Assembly (NCBI RefSeq): GCF_029946505.1
Contig: NZ_JARZHG010000019.1
Coordinates: 124,001-188,000 of the forward strand
Direction of reading: 5' to 3'
DNA from: Polyangium sp. y55x31
GTDB lineage: Bacteria; Myxococcota_A; Polyangia; Polyangiales; Polyangiaceae
DNA length: 64,000 nt
Shown piece by piece: positions 40,875-50,112 of this stretch. Numbering within the stretch: the stretch's first letter is position 1; each line of letters opens with the position of its first letter. The notes under the pieces were generated by a model. That model ran no database searches. It saw only the letters and a program-made list of their open reading frames with translations, and was not told where the DNA came from. Position numbers and translations under genes: made by a program.

Positions 40875-41206
40875 CGTTGGCCTCCCGAGTTATGTCCGTT
40901 CGTCGATGGTCGTCTCCACCACGGCAATCACGGCGAGCCGCGATCACCGGAGCACATCTGACCACCGCGCTTTCTCTTTGGCCCGGGCGAGCCCTCGTCG
41001 AGCGGGGCGGCCACGCGCTCGCCGATAAACATTGGAAGTTCTGCCAAGGACGGGGGGAAACCGACTCGGCCGCGAACATCCGTGCCGGGCGGCGCTTCCG
41101 CTCTCATGCGGGCGGTCTCATGGGAAGGGGGCGACGAAGCGGGCGCGGGCCTGCCTTCGTCCGTGGAGAGCCGCGCGGGATTCGCGCGTGCAAGGAGGAA
41201 TGCGCC
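40875..41206. other. Divergent intergenic region, no gene seen
   Basis: Open frames here have the composition of out-of-frame DNA. It should carry the promoters of the lipoprotein at 40874 and the secreted protein at 41207; no clear elements were recognised. Confidence 0.4.
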
Positions 41207-41779
41207 ATGGGACGAACGATTCGAATCGTCATGCTCGCCGCGCTCGCGGCCGCGCCGCTCCTCGCGGCATCACCCGCGGACGCGCAGCGCCGCGATCGGA
41301 ATCCCGTCTTCCGGAGCACCACCGTCGACATCAATCGCCAGGGCGATCTCGACGTCGACTTCCGTGAGTTTGGCCTGGCACAAAGGGAGACCGTCGAGGT
41401 TCGCCTCCGGGCGGAGGTCCGCGCCGTGTACCGTTGCGCCACCCGGGCCGGCGTCGTCACGGGAGGGCAGGGCGATCGGCGGATTGTGCGCCAGTACGTC
41501 GTCGAGCGGGCCTCGTTCCGCGCGGATCGCGAGGGCCGCATCAACGGCACGATCGGCCTCGAGGCCCCGGATCCGGCGGCCTTCTGCGGCCGCGATCGTA
41601 TCCCGGTGCTCGTCCGCGTCACCTACGACGACATCACCCTCCGCGACGCGACGAACGACGTGGGGGTGCGGCTCGAGGGCCGCTACAGCGAGCGTATCGC
41701 CAATCGGTACAACCCGTTCACCGTGTTCGATCGGCGCGACGACGACGGCCGCCACGGCGATCGGTTCCGCATCCAGTGA
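41207..41779 (+). CDS. Secreted protein of unknown function, 190 aa
   Basis: The start is fixed by AAGGAGG 7-8 bases before the ATG. The Sec signal peptide is cut near SPADA-QRR. The mature part has one beta-rich domain of ~150 residues with two cysteines (YRCATRAGVV and AAFCGRDRIPVL) and repeating strand-loop blocks (DLDVDFREFGLAQRETVEVRLRAEVRAVYRC, VERASFRADREGRINGTIGLEAPD). No family recognised. The acyltransferase-type membrane protein starts 37 bases later, which suggests a shared transcript. Confidence 0.75.
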   Translation: MGRTIRIVMLAALAAAPLLAASPADAQRRDRNPVFRSTTVDINRQGDLDVDFREFGLAQRETVEVRLRAEVRAVYRCATRAGVVTGGQGDRRIVRQYVVERASFRADREGRINGTIGLEAPDPAAFCGRDRIPVLVRVTYDDITLRDATNDVGVRLEGRYSERIANRYNPFTVFDRRDDDGRHGDRFRIQ

Positions 41780-41816
41780 TCCGCCATCGCGCCGGATCCC
41801 TGGTAAGCTCGCGCCG

Positions 41817-43028
41817 GTGACGACCCGGACTCTCGAAGATGGCGGCGCGGCCGTGGCCGAAAGCCCCGCGAAACCCGCCGAAAAAGCGCGCCTCGACGCC
41901 GTCGACGTCCTCCGGGGCCTCGTCATGATCCTGATGGCGATCGATCACGTGCGGGACTTCGTGGGCCCCGAGGTCGGCTTTCGCATCGACCTCACGAAGA
42001 CCAGCGCCGCGCTCTTCTTCACGCGGTGGATCACGCACTTCTGCGCGCCCGTCTTCGTCCTGCTCGCGGGCACGAGCGGCTACCTCCAGGCCGCGCGCGG
42101 CAAGAGCCGGGGCGAGCTCTCCCGGTTTCTCCTCACGCGGGGCGTGTGGCTCGTCCTCCTCGAAATCACGGTGATCCGGATCGGCTGGACCTTCGATCTC
42201 GGCTACCACGTCACGCCGCTCCAGGTCATCTGGGCGATCGGCTGGAGCATGATCGCGCTCGCCGGCCTCGTGCACCTGCCCGTGCGTATCGTCGCGGCGA
42301 TCGGCGTCGCCATGATCGCCGGGCACAACCTCCTCGATGGCGTCTCCTTCGCCAAAGGCAGCGCCCTCGACGTCGTCTGGTCGATCCTCCACGAGTCGAA
42401 ACCTTTCGAGCCCGTGCCGGGCCACTACGTGTTCATCGCGTATCCGCTCGTGCCGTGGATCGGCGTCATGGCCGCGGGATATGGCCTCGGCGCGCTCTTC
42501 GAGGCCGCGCCGGCCGAGCGCCGCGCGCGGCTCTACAAGCTCGGCGCCGCGCTCACGCTTTTGTTCTTGCTCGTCCGGGGGCTCAACGTCTACGGCGATC
42601 CCTTGCCCTGGACCTCGCAGGGGAGCGCGGTCGCGACGGTGCTCTCGTTCCTCAATTGCCGCAAGTACCCGCCGTCGCTCTCGTACCTGCTCATGACGCT
42701 CGGGCCCGCGCTCCTCGCGCTCGGCGCGCTCGAAGGGCGCGAATTCCCCGGCAAGCGAATCCTGCTCGTGTTCGGCCGGGCGCCGCTGTTTTATTACATC
42801 CTCCACCTCTTCCTGATCCATGCGTCCGCGGCGATCCTGCACTACGCGATCCACGGCGACGAGGTCTTCACCTGGCAGCACATGGGTTTGCCCGCGAAGG
42901 CGCAGCATGATTTACCGTTCGTCTATGGATACACGCTCGCCGTCGTGGCGGCGCTCTACCCGCTCTGCCGAAGGTTCGCGGAGCTCAAGCGAAGGCGGCG
43001 GGATCTCGTTTTCCTCAGTTATCTTTGA
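41817..43028 (+). CDS. DUF1624/HGSNAT-like multi-pass acyltransferase-type protein
   Basis: 403 aa from a GTG (VTTRTLEDGG). It matches the heparan-alpha-glucosaminide N-acetyltransferase catalytic domain (DUF1624/YeiB-like) family: RLDAVDVLRGLVMILMAIDHVRDF at ~22-45 with the conserved His, and ~9-10 membrane segments (THFCAPVFVLLAGTSGYL, RGVWLVLLEITVIRIGW, VIWAIGWSMIALAGLV, YVFIAYPLVPWIGVMAAGYGLG). Near the end is LVFGRAPLFYYILHLFLIH. Such proteins move acyl groups across the membrane onto sugars; the bacterial substrate is unknown. The PlsC-like gene follows after 21 bases. Confidence 0.87.
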   Translation: MTTRTLEDGGAAVAESPAKPAEKARLDAVDVLRGLVMILMAIDHVRDFVGPEVGFRIDLTKTSAALFFTRWITHFCAPVFVLLAGTSGYLQAARGKSRGELSRFLLTRGVWLVLLEITVIRIGWTFDLGYHVTPLQVIWAIGWSMIALAGLVHLPVRIVAAIGVAMIAGHNLLDGVSFAKGSALDVVWSILHESKPFEPVPGHYVFIAYPLVPWIGVMAAGYGLGALFEAAPAERRARLYKLGAALTLLFLLVRGLNVYGDPLPWTSQGSAVATVLSFLNCRKYPPSLSYLLMTLGPALLALGALEGREFPGKRILLVFGRAPLFYYILHLFLIHASAAILHYAIHGDEVFTWQHMGLPAKAQHDLPFVYGYTLAVVAALYPLCRRFAELKRRRRDLVFLSYL

Positions 43029-43049
43029 CGTCAAAAGGTGAGACGCACG

Positions 43050-43886
43050 ATGACCCCGCTGACTGGCCTGTTCGAGGTGCTGGATCGACGGATACCCCGG
43101 GAGCTTTCGGAGATCGTGGACGAGGTCTCGCCCGCGGTGAACGCGCTCGGGTACGACAAATGGGGCTTCTCCACGGCGGCGGCGAAGCGCACGCTCTACG
43201 TCGCCGCCTGGTTTTACCGGCGTTATTTCCGGGTCGAGGTCCACGGAATCGATCGCGTGCCGCCGGGGCGGGGCCTGCTCATCGGCAACCACTCGTCGCA
43301 GCTCGCCTACGACGGCATGATGGTGGCGACCGCGATGATGCTCGACGCGCACCCGCCGCGGGCGGTGAAGGCGATGATCGAGAAGGTCTTCCAGAAGCTC
43401 CCGCTCGTGAACGTGTGGCTGACGCGGGCCGGCCAGGTCACGGGTTTGCCCGAGAACTGCGAGCGCCTGCTCGAGGACGACGAGCTCATCATGGTCTTCC
43501 CGGAGGGCGCGCGCGGCAGCGGCAAGCTCTGGAAAGATCGGTACAAGCTCGTCGACTTCGGCACGGGCTTCGTGCGCCTCGCGATGAAGACGCGCTCGCC
43601 GATCACGCCGTTCGCGTTCGTCGGGGGCGAGGAAGCGTGCCCGGCGTTCTTCGACATCAAGCCGCTCGCCCGCGCCCTCGGCATACCGTACTTCCCGATC
43701 ACGCCGACGGTCCTGCCCCTGCCCTTGCCGGCCCGCTGCTCGATCTGGTTCGGCGAGCCGATGTGGTTCGAGGGCACGGGCAACGAGGAAGACGCCGAGG
43801 TGATCCCCAAGGTGGAGGCCGTGAAGGCGCGGATCGCGGAGCTGCTCGACGAGGGCAGGGCCGCGCGCACGAGCCTCTACCTCTAG
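43050..43886 (+). CDS. PlsC-like 1-acyl-glycerol-phosphate acyltransferase family protein
   Basis: 278 aa from the ATG at 43050 (a GTG 4 codons earlier is possible). Acyltransferase block I is a variant, NHSSQLAYDG, with His and Asp four residues plus one apart instead of the usual HX4D. Block III FPEGARGSGK is standard, and a later PITPFAFVGGEEACPAFFD is as in bacterial glycerolipid acyltransferases. A hydrophobic N-terminal segment (~50-66, YVAAWFYRRYF) suggests membrane association. It lies 21 bases after the DUF1624 gene. Probably acts in phospholipid or ornithine-lipid synthesis. Confidence 0.86.
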   Translation: MTPLTGLFEVLDRRIPRELSEIVDEVSPAVNALGYDKWGFSTAAAKRTLYVAAWFYRRYFRVEVHGIDRVPPGRGLLIGNHSSQLAYDGMMVATAMMLDAHPPRAVKAMIEKVFQKLPLVNVWLTRAGQVTGLPENCERLLEDDELIMVFPEGARGSGKLWKDRYKLVDFGTGFVRLAMKTRSPITPFAFVGGEEACPAFFDIKPLARALGIPYFPITPTVLPLPLPARCSIWFGEPMWFEGTGNEEDAEVIPKVEAVKARIAELLDEGRAARTSLYL

Positions 43887-43887
43887 T

Positions 43888-43913
43888 CCCGAGGGGGACG
43901 CCTCGCCCTCGGG
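43888..43913 (+). terminator. 8-bp perfect hairpin after the acyltransferase gene
   Basis: CCCGAGGG pairs with CCCTCGGG around a 10-nt loop, 2 bases after the stop. No U-run, so it is a weak candidate. Confidence 0.35.
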
Positions 43914-44182
43914 CCCGTTCGGGGCGAAGCTCCGGCGTCGGACTGGGCGAGCCTGCGGGGGCTGGTCCCCTGACGAAAAAAAAACTGCTGACGTTGTCAG
44001 ACCGGGAAAGCGCTCGGCGTAGAGCAAGCGGAGAGCAGACAACGAGACCCGGCGCCGCGGGGCGTGGTGCGGCGTATGGCCGCGCGCCGCGTGATCGTGG
44101 GCGGGGCTCGACGTGGATACGCTCGAATGCGCCTCGCCGGCGCTCCATGACCGGGAGTTTGTGCTCCCCAAGGGGTATTCCC
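43914..44182. other. Intergenic region before the 222-aa lipoprotein
   Basis: About 270 bases without a supportable gene; an A8 run at ~43976 is the only notable feature. It presumably holds the promoter of the lipoprotein at 44183. Confidence 0.4.
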
Positions 44183-44851
44183 ATGAACATGAAATCGATC
44201 CTCCTCGTTCTGGTGGCGTCCCATTCCCTCCTCGGCTGCGTCGCAGGGGGCGAGCCCATTGCAGAGCGCGATCTCGGCGAGGTCCACGAGGCCCCGGCGT
44301 CCTTGCAGCGACAGGGCGTGGCGCGTTATGCATCCGACGCCGTCGGGGACATCGCGGAGATCACGCTTCTCTCCGACCGTGACGAGGTGCTCGGCACGCT
44401 GTCGGCCGTCAAGGACGAGGCGAACGAGTCGCTCGAGATCACGCTGGCCTTGCCGGGGCATGACCTCACGATCGCGAAATGGAAGGGCGAGGCTACGATC
44501 ATGCGGAAGGGTCGTCCCGCGTCGTCCTCCGAGGCGATGACGGAGCTCGAGATGGCGCGGGATCTCCTCGTCGAGGAGGGCTTCCTCCCGCCGTCGGACG
44601 GGCAGGCCCGCGTGGCAAACACGGCCGCGCAGGCGCTCCAGAGCCCGTCGTCGGGGACGGAGAGCGCCTCCTGCGGCCCGATGAGCGGCGGCTGCTACCG
44701 GTCGTCGAACCAAGCGTGGGCGTGCTTCAAGGCGAAGCCCACCTGCCTCCTTGGTTATTGCTCCGAGTCCGCGTGCTCCTGCGTCGACGACACGAAGTGG
44801 TACGACCTCTTCCGCGTGTACATCTGCTGCGCGTCGGCGAGCTGCAACTGA
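44183..44851 (+). CDS. Cys-rich lipoprotein, unknown function
   Basis: 222 aa with lipobox LLGC (Cys19); AAGGGG ~8 bases before the ATG. The middle is an alpha/beta domain of ~130 residues (DAVGDIAEITLLSDRDEVLGTLSAVKDEANESLEITLALPGHDLTI). The last ~55 residues hold ~11 cysteines (SASCGPMSGGCYRSSNQAWACF, PTCLLGYCSESACSCVDDT, VYICCASASC), a compact disulfide knot-like end. No known family. Alone on the plus strand between two hairpins. Confidence 0.75.
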   Translation: MNMKSILLVLVASHSLLGCVAGGEPIAERDLGEVHEAPASLQRQGVARYASDAVGDIAEITLLSDRDEVLGTLSAVKDEANESLEITLALPGHDLTIAKWKGEATIMRKGRPASSSEAMTELEMARDLLVEEGFLPPSDGQARVANTAAQALQSPSSGTESASCGPMSGGCYRSSNQAWACFKAKPTCLLGYCSESACSCVDDTKWYDLFRVYICCASASCN

Positions 44852-44904
44852 AGGATGCCTTGCCCCTCGTGAGGCTTCCCTTCGAATTTTTCTGATCAAA
44901 ACGT

Positions 44905-44940
44905 CCAGCGCCGGGCATTCATGGGAGGGCCCGGCGCTGG
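44905..44940. repeat. Perfect 12-bp inverted repeat, terminator-like
   Basis: CCAGCGCCGGGC and GCCCGGCGCTGG pair perfectly around a 12-nt loop, 53 bases after the lipoprotein stop. T-runs flank it upstream on the plus strand and follow it on the minus strand (ACGTTTTG), so it may end transcription from either side. Confidence 0.55.
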
Positions 44941-45073
44941 GCTCGGGCCTGAAAAAACGCCGCGCCGGGTCGTCAGATCAGGGGGGCACCCCTCGTAGAG
45001 AAGGTCGAGCGCAGCGGCGGTGACACCTTCCTTGTTTCGCGCGATTCCACCGAGATACACGCACGAGAATCTC

Positions 45074-46759
45074 ATGTCCCGCATCCTCACCCTCGTAGCA
45101 TTCGCCTCCGCTGCGTTCGTCCTGGCCATGGGTTGCGTCGGCGGCGACGACGAGGGCCCGATCGACGAGCCGATCGACGCCGACGAGCAGGGCCTCACGG
45201 TACCCACGCACCAGTTCGCCAGCTACTACCTGAAGAATGTCCCGACGGTCGACGGGCGCACGCAATGGTCCAGCGTCATCATCAACAACCCGAACTCCGT
45301 GCCGGCCCATGTCATGCTCACCATTCACCGCAATGACGGGCTCGGGACGCTCGGGACGATCTCGAAGACGATCCCCGCGGGCGGGTGGTACAACTCCTAC
45401 GGCGACCCGGCTTGGCTCGGCGTGACCGAGACCGACCCCGTCAATCACCGTACGGTCGGCTGGGTCGAGCTCGACTCCGACGCGGAGGTGGCCGCGAACA
45501 ACCGGATCGACGTGCGGACGGGCACGACGTTCGACGCCCCGGTTTCGCTCTTCAATGACACGCGGTTCCTGAAGTCGCCCTCGACGCAGCTCTTCTCCAC
45601 GTTCTTTCTGCGAAACTGGCCCACCGGGATCAGCGGCGTCACCCAGTGGACGGACATCACCGTGAACAACCCCAGCGCCGCGCCGGCGAACATCGCGGTG
45701 CGGGTGCACAAGAGCGACGGCAGCGGAGTACACGCGATCCTGAACCGCACCATACCCGCGAAGGGCGCGTGGTCGTCCTACGGCGATCCGGGGTGGCTCG
45801 GCATCGCGCCCACCGACCCCGGCAATGGTGGCGCGATCGGCTGGCTGGAGGTGCAATCGGACGCCCCGGTCGTCGCCTCCAGCCGGACCGCTCTGCGTAG
45901 CGGCAACACCTACAATGCCTCGCCCCTCCTCCTCGACGACGCCGGCTTCGACGCCACGCTCTCCGGGGACCTGCGCGCGCCGCTCTTCGTCAAGGGCGCG
46001 CCGGCGGGCGGTACGATCACGCAATGGTCGCACCCCATCATCGTCAACCCCAACCCGACGCCCGCGACCCTCACGGTCTTCGTGCGTCGGAGCGACGGAG
46101 CCTGCCAGGATCTCGCCCAGTTCTCGAGGACGATCCCGGCGATGGGCTGGTGGAACGCCTTCGGCGACGCGAGCTGGGCGAGCGCCACGGGCAGCCAGGG
46201 TTGGGCCGAGATAACTTCGACGCAGGAGGTCTTCGGGATCAACCGGGTGATGTTCCGCAATGGAAGCACGGCGACCTCGCCCTTGACATGGCTCGACGAC
46301 GAGCCGCTCGCACAGAAGCCCTCGTCGATGCAATTCGCATCGCTTTACCTCAAGAGATGGCCGAGCACGGCGGGCTATACACAATGGACCGACCTCGTCG
46401 TCAACAACCCGGGCGCCAGCGGCCCGGCCACCATCACCGTACGGATTCGCAAGGTGGATGGCTCCGGCTACCTGACCTCCTTCGTGCGTCAGATCCCCCG
46501 CCGCGGCGTGTGGCGCTCGGCCGAGGATCCCGAGTGGTTATCGATCCCGACCTCGGATCCCGCGAACGGACGCTCGGTCGGCTGGGTCGAGATCACCTCC
46601 ACGAGCCCGATCACCGCCCTGAACAGAGTCAACCTGCGGAGCGGCGATACGTCGACCTCGCCCATCACGCTCTTCGAGGACACCCTGCTCGATGGCAGCA
46701 TTTCATTTGGGACGGGTGGTGACACTCCGTCCGATCCCCCGTGCGGCGCGTGCCATTAA
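45074..46759 (+). CDS. Lipoprotein with four ~135-residue repeats
   Basis: 561 aa. Lipobox AMGC (Cys21), an acidic spacer, then four tandem beta-rich units starting near residues 40, 175, 305 and 425. Each has the order TQW (substrate-like), VNNP, a VHKSDGSG or IHRNDGLG loop, TIPA.GW, GDP.WL, GW.E..SD, NR...RSG.T and a closing SP...F. One Cys pair occurs near the end (CGAC). The repeat style recalls secreted pseudo-symmetric beta-sandwich proteins that bind sugar or matrix. No catalytic residues were found. It stands alone after two hairpins; the region after it looks decayed. Confidence 0.78.
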   Translation: MSRILTLVAFASAAFVLAMGCVGGDDEGPIDEPIDADEQGLTVPTHQFASYYLKNVPTVDGRTQWSSVIINNPNSVPAHVMLTIHRNDGLGTLGTISKTIPAGGWYNSYGDPAWLGVTETDPVNHRTVGWVELDSDAEVAANNRIDVRTGTTFDAPVSLFNDTRFLKSPSTQLFSTFFLRNWPTGISGVTQWTDITVNNPSAAPANIAVRVHKSDGSGVHAILNRTIPAKGAWSSYGDPGWLGIAPTDPGNGGAIGWLEVQSDAPVVASSRTALRSGNTYNASPLLLDDAGFDATLSGDLRAPLFVKGAPAGGTITQWSHPIIVNPNPTPATLTVFVRRSDGACQDLAQFSRTIPAMGWWNAFGDASWASATGSQGWAEITSTQEVFGINRVMFRNGSTATSPLTWLDDEPLAQKPSSMQFASLYLKRWPSTAGYTQWTDLVVNNPGASGPATITVRIRKVDGSGYLTSFVRQIPRRGVWRSAEDPEWLSIPTSDPANGRSVGWVEITSTSPITALNRVNLRSGDTSTSPITLFEDTLLDGSISFGTGGDTPSDPPCGACH

Positions 46760-47063
46760 TTCCTGCCAGTCGCTCCGAACGCGGGCGTTCGCCCTGGCTG
46801 TGGGCTGCGTCGGCAACGACGGGAGCGAGCGCACTTCGATTCCCAATCTCCAACCGAGCCCAGGTGGTCGGGAGGCTGCGGCGCCCCCGCCCTACACAGT
46901 ACCCAGGGAAGCCGTCGATGGGCAAGCACGTGGCGCCGCTCGATGCAAGTGCGGACGCAGGCGAGCACGTACCTCGCGTGGTGGATTTTGCTAGCAATGG
47001 TCGGTTTCGAGTGCTTTCCAACGTCGAGCCCTCGAACGGACTCCTTCCTGCCAACACCGTTCG
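46760..47063. other. Non-coding or decayed stretch with a lipoprotein-signal-like remnant
   Basis: No intact gene. One plus-strand frame reads RAFALAVGCVGNDGSE near 46780, very like the signal of the lipoprotein at 45074 (FVLAMGCVGGDDEG), then loses sense. This is best read as the remains of a second copy. Confidence 0.4.
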
Positions 47064-48282
47064 TCAGGTGGCTCGCAGCACGATGTGCGTGATCTCTGCA
47101 GGAGCCCCGAGACGCATCGGAGGCCCCGAGTGCCCGGTCCCGCGGCTGACGTAGACTTGCGTGTCGCCCAACCTGCCGAGGCCAGCGACGAATGGATCAC
47201 TCAGCCGCAAGAGCCAGCGCAGCGGCCACAGTTGTCCCCCGTGCGTGTGCCCGGATAGCTGTAGATCGACCTCGTATCGAACGGCCTCGTGGATTGCCTT
47301 GGGTTGGTGCGCGAGGAGGATCAGAGGCCCTCTCGCGTCACGCCCTGCGGTGGCTCTCGCGAGATTGGCACCGTGACCGATGTAAGTGGGTCGCCTCGTA
47401 ATCGTCGATGCCCGCCAGGTCCAACCCATGCCCGTCACGGTCGAGCACGACGTGCTCGTTGCGGAGAACACGGACGCCGAGCGTCGGAAGATGTGCGCAC
47501 CATTCCGGCGCGCCTGCGTGGTACTCGTGATTTCCCGTCACGAAGAACGTGCCGAACGTCGACTCGAGGCTGGCGAGCGGAGCGACGTCATGTGCGAGGT
47601 CCTCGACGCTTCCATCGACCAGATCGCCGGTGATGACCACGACGTCCGCGTCGAGGTCGTTCACCTTCGAGACGACGCGCTCCAGGAACCTACGTCCGAC
47701 GATCGGACCGACGTGGACGTCCGAGATTTGAGCGATTCGGAACCCATCCAGCGCTCGCGGGAGTTTCGACAGAGCAACTTCCACATGCTCGACACGAAGC
47801 GTGCGCGCTTCGAGCACGGCCAACGTCGCGGCCCCTACGCCCCACGTCACGATGAGAAATGCGCCCGCCTCGGGACCGATGCGCTCGATCTCCGGTTGTT
47901 CGAACGCCACGAGCTCGAGCACGAGGCGTAAGAGGTCGATGATGCCTGCGGCGAGCAGGAGATAAAACGCAGTCCCGATCCAGACGTAAACAGGCGCGAG
48001 CCACCAGACGGACCAACGCGGCGAAACCAGACGGCTCGCGACCACGCCCGTCGGAACGCTTGCTGCGGCGAGGACGAGCATCACCGTCAGCGCGTGGTCG
48101 ATCGAGGTCGGGAAGCCGACGTCGCGGACGAGACGCATCCACAGGTAATAGTGAATGCCGCTCACCACGGCGACGCCGATCGGCAGGAACGTGACGAGTG
48201 GACGCCAACGCCCGAGGGGCGCCTGTGTCGATTGTCGCGGTGCAGCCACTCCCGCACCGACTCGAGTCTCATCCGTATGCAT
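47064..48282 (-). pseudogene. Metallophosphoesterase membrane protein, frameshifted
   Basis: Two reading frames join to give one protein. The first (48282 to ~47390) has four membrane segments and then the phosphoesterase motifs QISDVHVG, ITGDLVDG and GNHEYH. The second (~47390 to 47064) continues with LILLAHQP, SGHTHGGQ and WLLRLSDPF. The frames are joined by one extra base in or near a CCC run at ~47385-47395; with it removed, the text reads through EATTYIGHGANLARA. Either a genuine disabling mutation or a sequencing error. The family (UDP-2,3-diacylglucosamine-hydrolase-like/YaeI type) acts on phosphodiesters outside the membrane. Confidence 0.82.
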
Positions 48283-48561
48283 CGTGCGCCTCGTACTTGC
48301 GGTCGTTTCCTTGCAATTCATCTGAGCAGGCGTGCGATCGCCGTGCGTGACTCCGACGAGACCGCCAGACGGACTCACGAAATCACGCGGGCGCCGCGTG
48401 ACCACTGCCCGACGCTTCCGACACGTCCCCTTCCTTCGTTGGGGTCGGCGGTGTCGGGCAGCGGCCATGCGCGATCCGACGTACTCGCACGCTGACGCGC
48501 TCGCGTTGGAGCGCGAACGTCGAATCGTCGGACGACGCGAGCGGCGTCCGATAGGCAGCCG
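48283..48561. other. Intergenic region, nothing firm
   Basis: About 280 bases between the metallophosphoesterase start and the end of the aldehyde dehydrogenase gene. No supportable gene, hairpin or repeat seen. Confidence 0.35.
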
Positions 48562-50067
48562 TTACGGCGAGGCGTGGGCGATCGTGGCCGTCGGAAACTC
48601 GACCGGAACCGCGATCGTCTTCGTCTCCAGATACTCTTCGAAGCCTTCGATCCCCATCTCGCGGCCAATGCCCGATTGCTTGTAGCCGCCGAAGGGAGCG
48701 TTGGCAGAGAAGAAGAACGCCCCGTTCACGTTCATGGAACCCGTGCGGATACGGCGGGCAACCTTCATGGCGCGTTCGGGAGAGGCCGAGATCACCGACC
48801 CGGAAAGGCCGTAAATCGAGTCGTTCGCGATCCGGATTGCGTCTTCGTCATCTTCGAAGGGGATGACGACGAGGACGGGACCGAAGATCTCTTCTTGCGC
48901 GATCGTCATCGTGTTCTCGACGTCGGCGAAGAGAGTGGGCTCGATGTAGTAGCCTTTCGCGAAGCGCTGAGGCTTGCCCCCGCCCACCACGAGCCGCGCC
49001 CCCTCGGCCTTTCCCTTCTCGATGTAGGCGAGGACTCGCTCACGCTGTGCGGCGTTGATCATCGGCCCCATGATGTTCTTCATGTCGGTCGGGTCGCCGT
49101 AGGGCACATTGCGATAGATCGACTCCAGAATGGAGATGGCCTCGTCGTAACGCGAGCGCGGAACGAGAAGCCGCGTGTTCAGCACGCAGCCCTGGCCGGC
49201 GTTCGCGCACACGAAGCTGGCGCCCATTAGGGCTCGAGAGAGCTCCGCATCGTCGAGGATGATCATCGCGGACTTACCACCGAGCTCGAGCAGCGTCCTC
49301 TTGATGGTTTTCGCGGCGCTCTCCATAACGCGACGTCCCGTGGCAGTCGACCCCGTGAACGAGACGACGTCCACACGAGGGTCGGCGGTGAGCATGGCGC
49401 CGAGCGATCCGTCGGCCGACGACGTCAGCACGTTGAACGCCCCCGGCGGCAGGTCCGGGCACTGCGCCGCGACGCGCCCCAACATCGTCGCCGCCCACGG
49501 CGTGTCGTGAGCGGCCTTGAGCACGACCGTGCAGCCGGCCGCCAGCGCGGGAATGGTCTTCTGCAGGTTCGTTTGCACCGGCGCATTCCAAGGCGTGATG
49601 GCCACCACCACGCCAGCGGCCTCCTTGCACACCAGGCGGCGCGCGGCGCCGCCCATGGGCGAGCCCAGGTCCTCGAGCTCGCGCTCGAACGGATAGGTGG
49701 CCAGCAATCGGAGCGAGTAGTCGATGTCCGTGACCGAGCTGTCGAGCATCGGTCCGTGCGTGAAGGCGATCGGGCATCCGCTCTCGGCGACGATCTGACG
49801 CCGCCACTCGTCGGACGCGGCCTTGAGGCCATCACGAAGCTGGCTCAGCGCTCGGATGCGCCGTGCCTTGTTGGTCGACCAATCCGACGTATCGAAGCAG
49901 CGACGGGCGGCAGCGAGCGCGCGATCGGCATCGGCCAAGGAGGCCGCGGCCACGACCCCCGCGATCTCTTCGGTCGCTGGATTGATGACGTCGTAGGTTC
50001 GCCCCCCCTCCGCGTCGACCAACGCGCCATTGATGAAGAGCCGACGTTCCGCATTCAGGTTTTCCAT
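48562..50067 (-). CDS. Aldehyde dehydrogenase family protein
   Basis: 501-aa NAD(P)-dependent aldehyde dehydrogenase starting MENLNAERRLFINGALVDAEGG. Conserved marks: ITPWNAPVQTNLQK, VLKAAHDTPW (in place of the usual VxKP), FTGSTATGRRV, LELGGKSAMI with the general-base Glu, NAGQGCV with the catalytic Cys, EEIFGPVLVV and NVNGAFF. It is the last gene of the ABM/SDR/ALDH set, 45 bases after the SDR. It probably oxidises an aldehyde made or detoxified by its neighbours. Confidence 0.92.
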   Translation of the reverse strand: MENLNAERRLFINGALVDAEGGRTYDVINPATEEIAGVVAAASLADADRALAAARRCFDTSDWSTNKARRIRALSQLRDGLKAASDEWRRQIVAESGCPIAFTHGPMLDSSVTDIDYSLRLLATYPFERELEDLGSPMGGAARRLVCKEAAGVVVAITPWNAPVQTNLQKTIPALAAGCTVVLKAAHDTPWAATMLGRVAAQCPDLPPGAFNVLTSSADGSLGAMLTADPRVDVVSFTGSTATGRRVMESAAKTIKRTLLELGGKSAMIILDDAELSRALMGASFVCANAGQGCVLNTRLLVPRSRYDEAISILESIYRNVPYGDPTDMKNIMGPMINAAQRERVLAYIEKGKAEGARLVVGGGKPQRFAKGYYIEPTLFADVENTMTIAQEEIFGPVLVVIPFEDDEDAIRIANDSIYGLSGSVISASPERAMKVARRIRTGSMNVNGAFFFSANAPFGGYKQSGIGREMGIEGFEEYLETKTIAVPVEFPTATIAHASP

Positions 50068-50112
50068 GGTTCGTATCTCACTTTGTCGAGTTGTCTCTTT
50101 CAATTGCGATCG

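Noticed and set aside
46741-47154. 137-codon plus-strand frame after the four-repeat lipoprotein
   Set aside because: No family or signal in this frame; it runs into the metallophosphoesterase region. Considered part of the decayed stretch.
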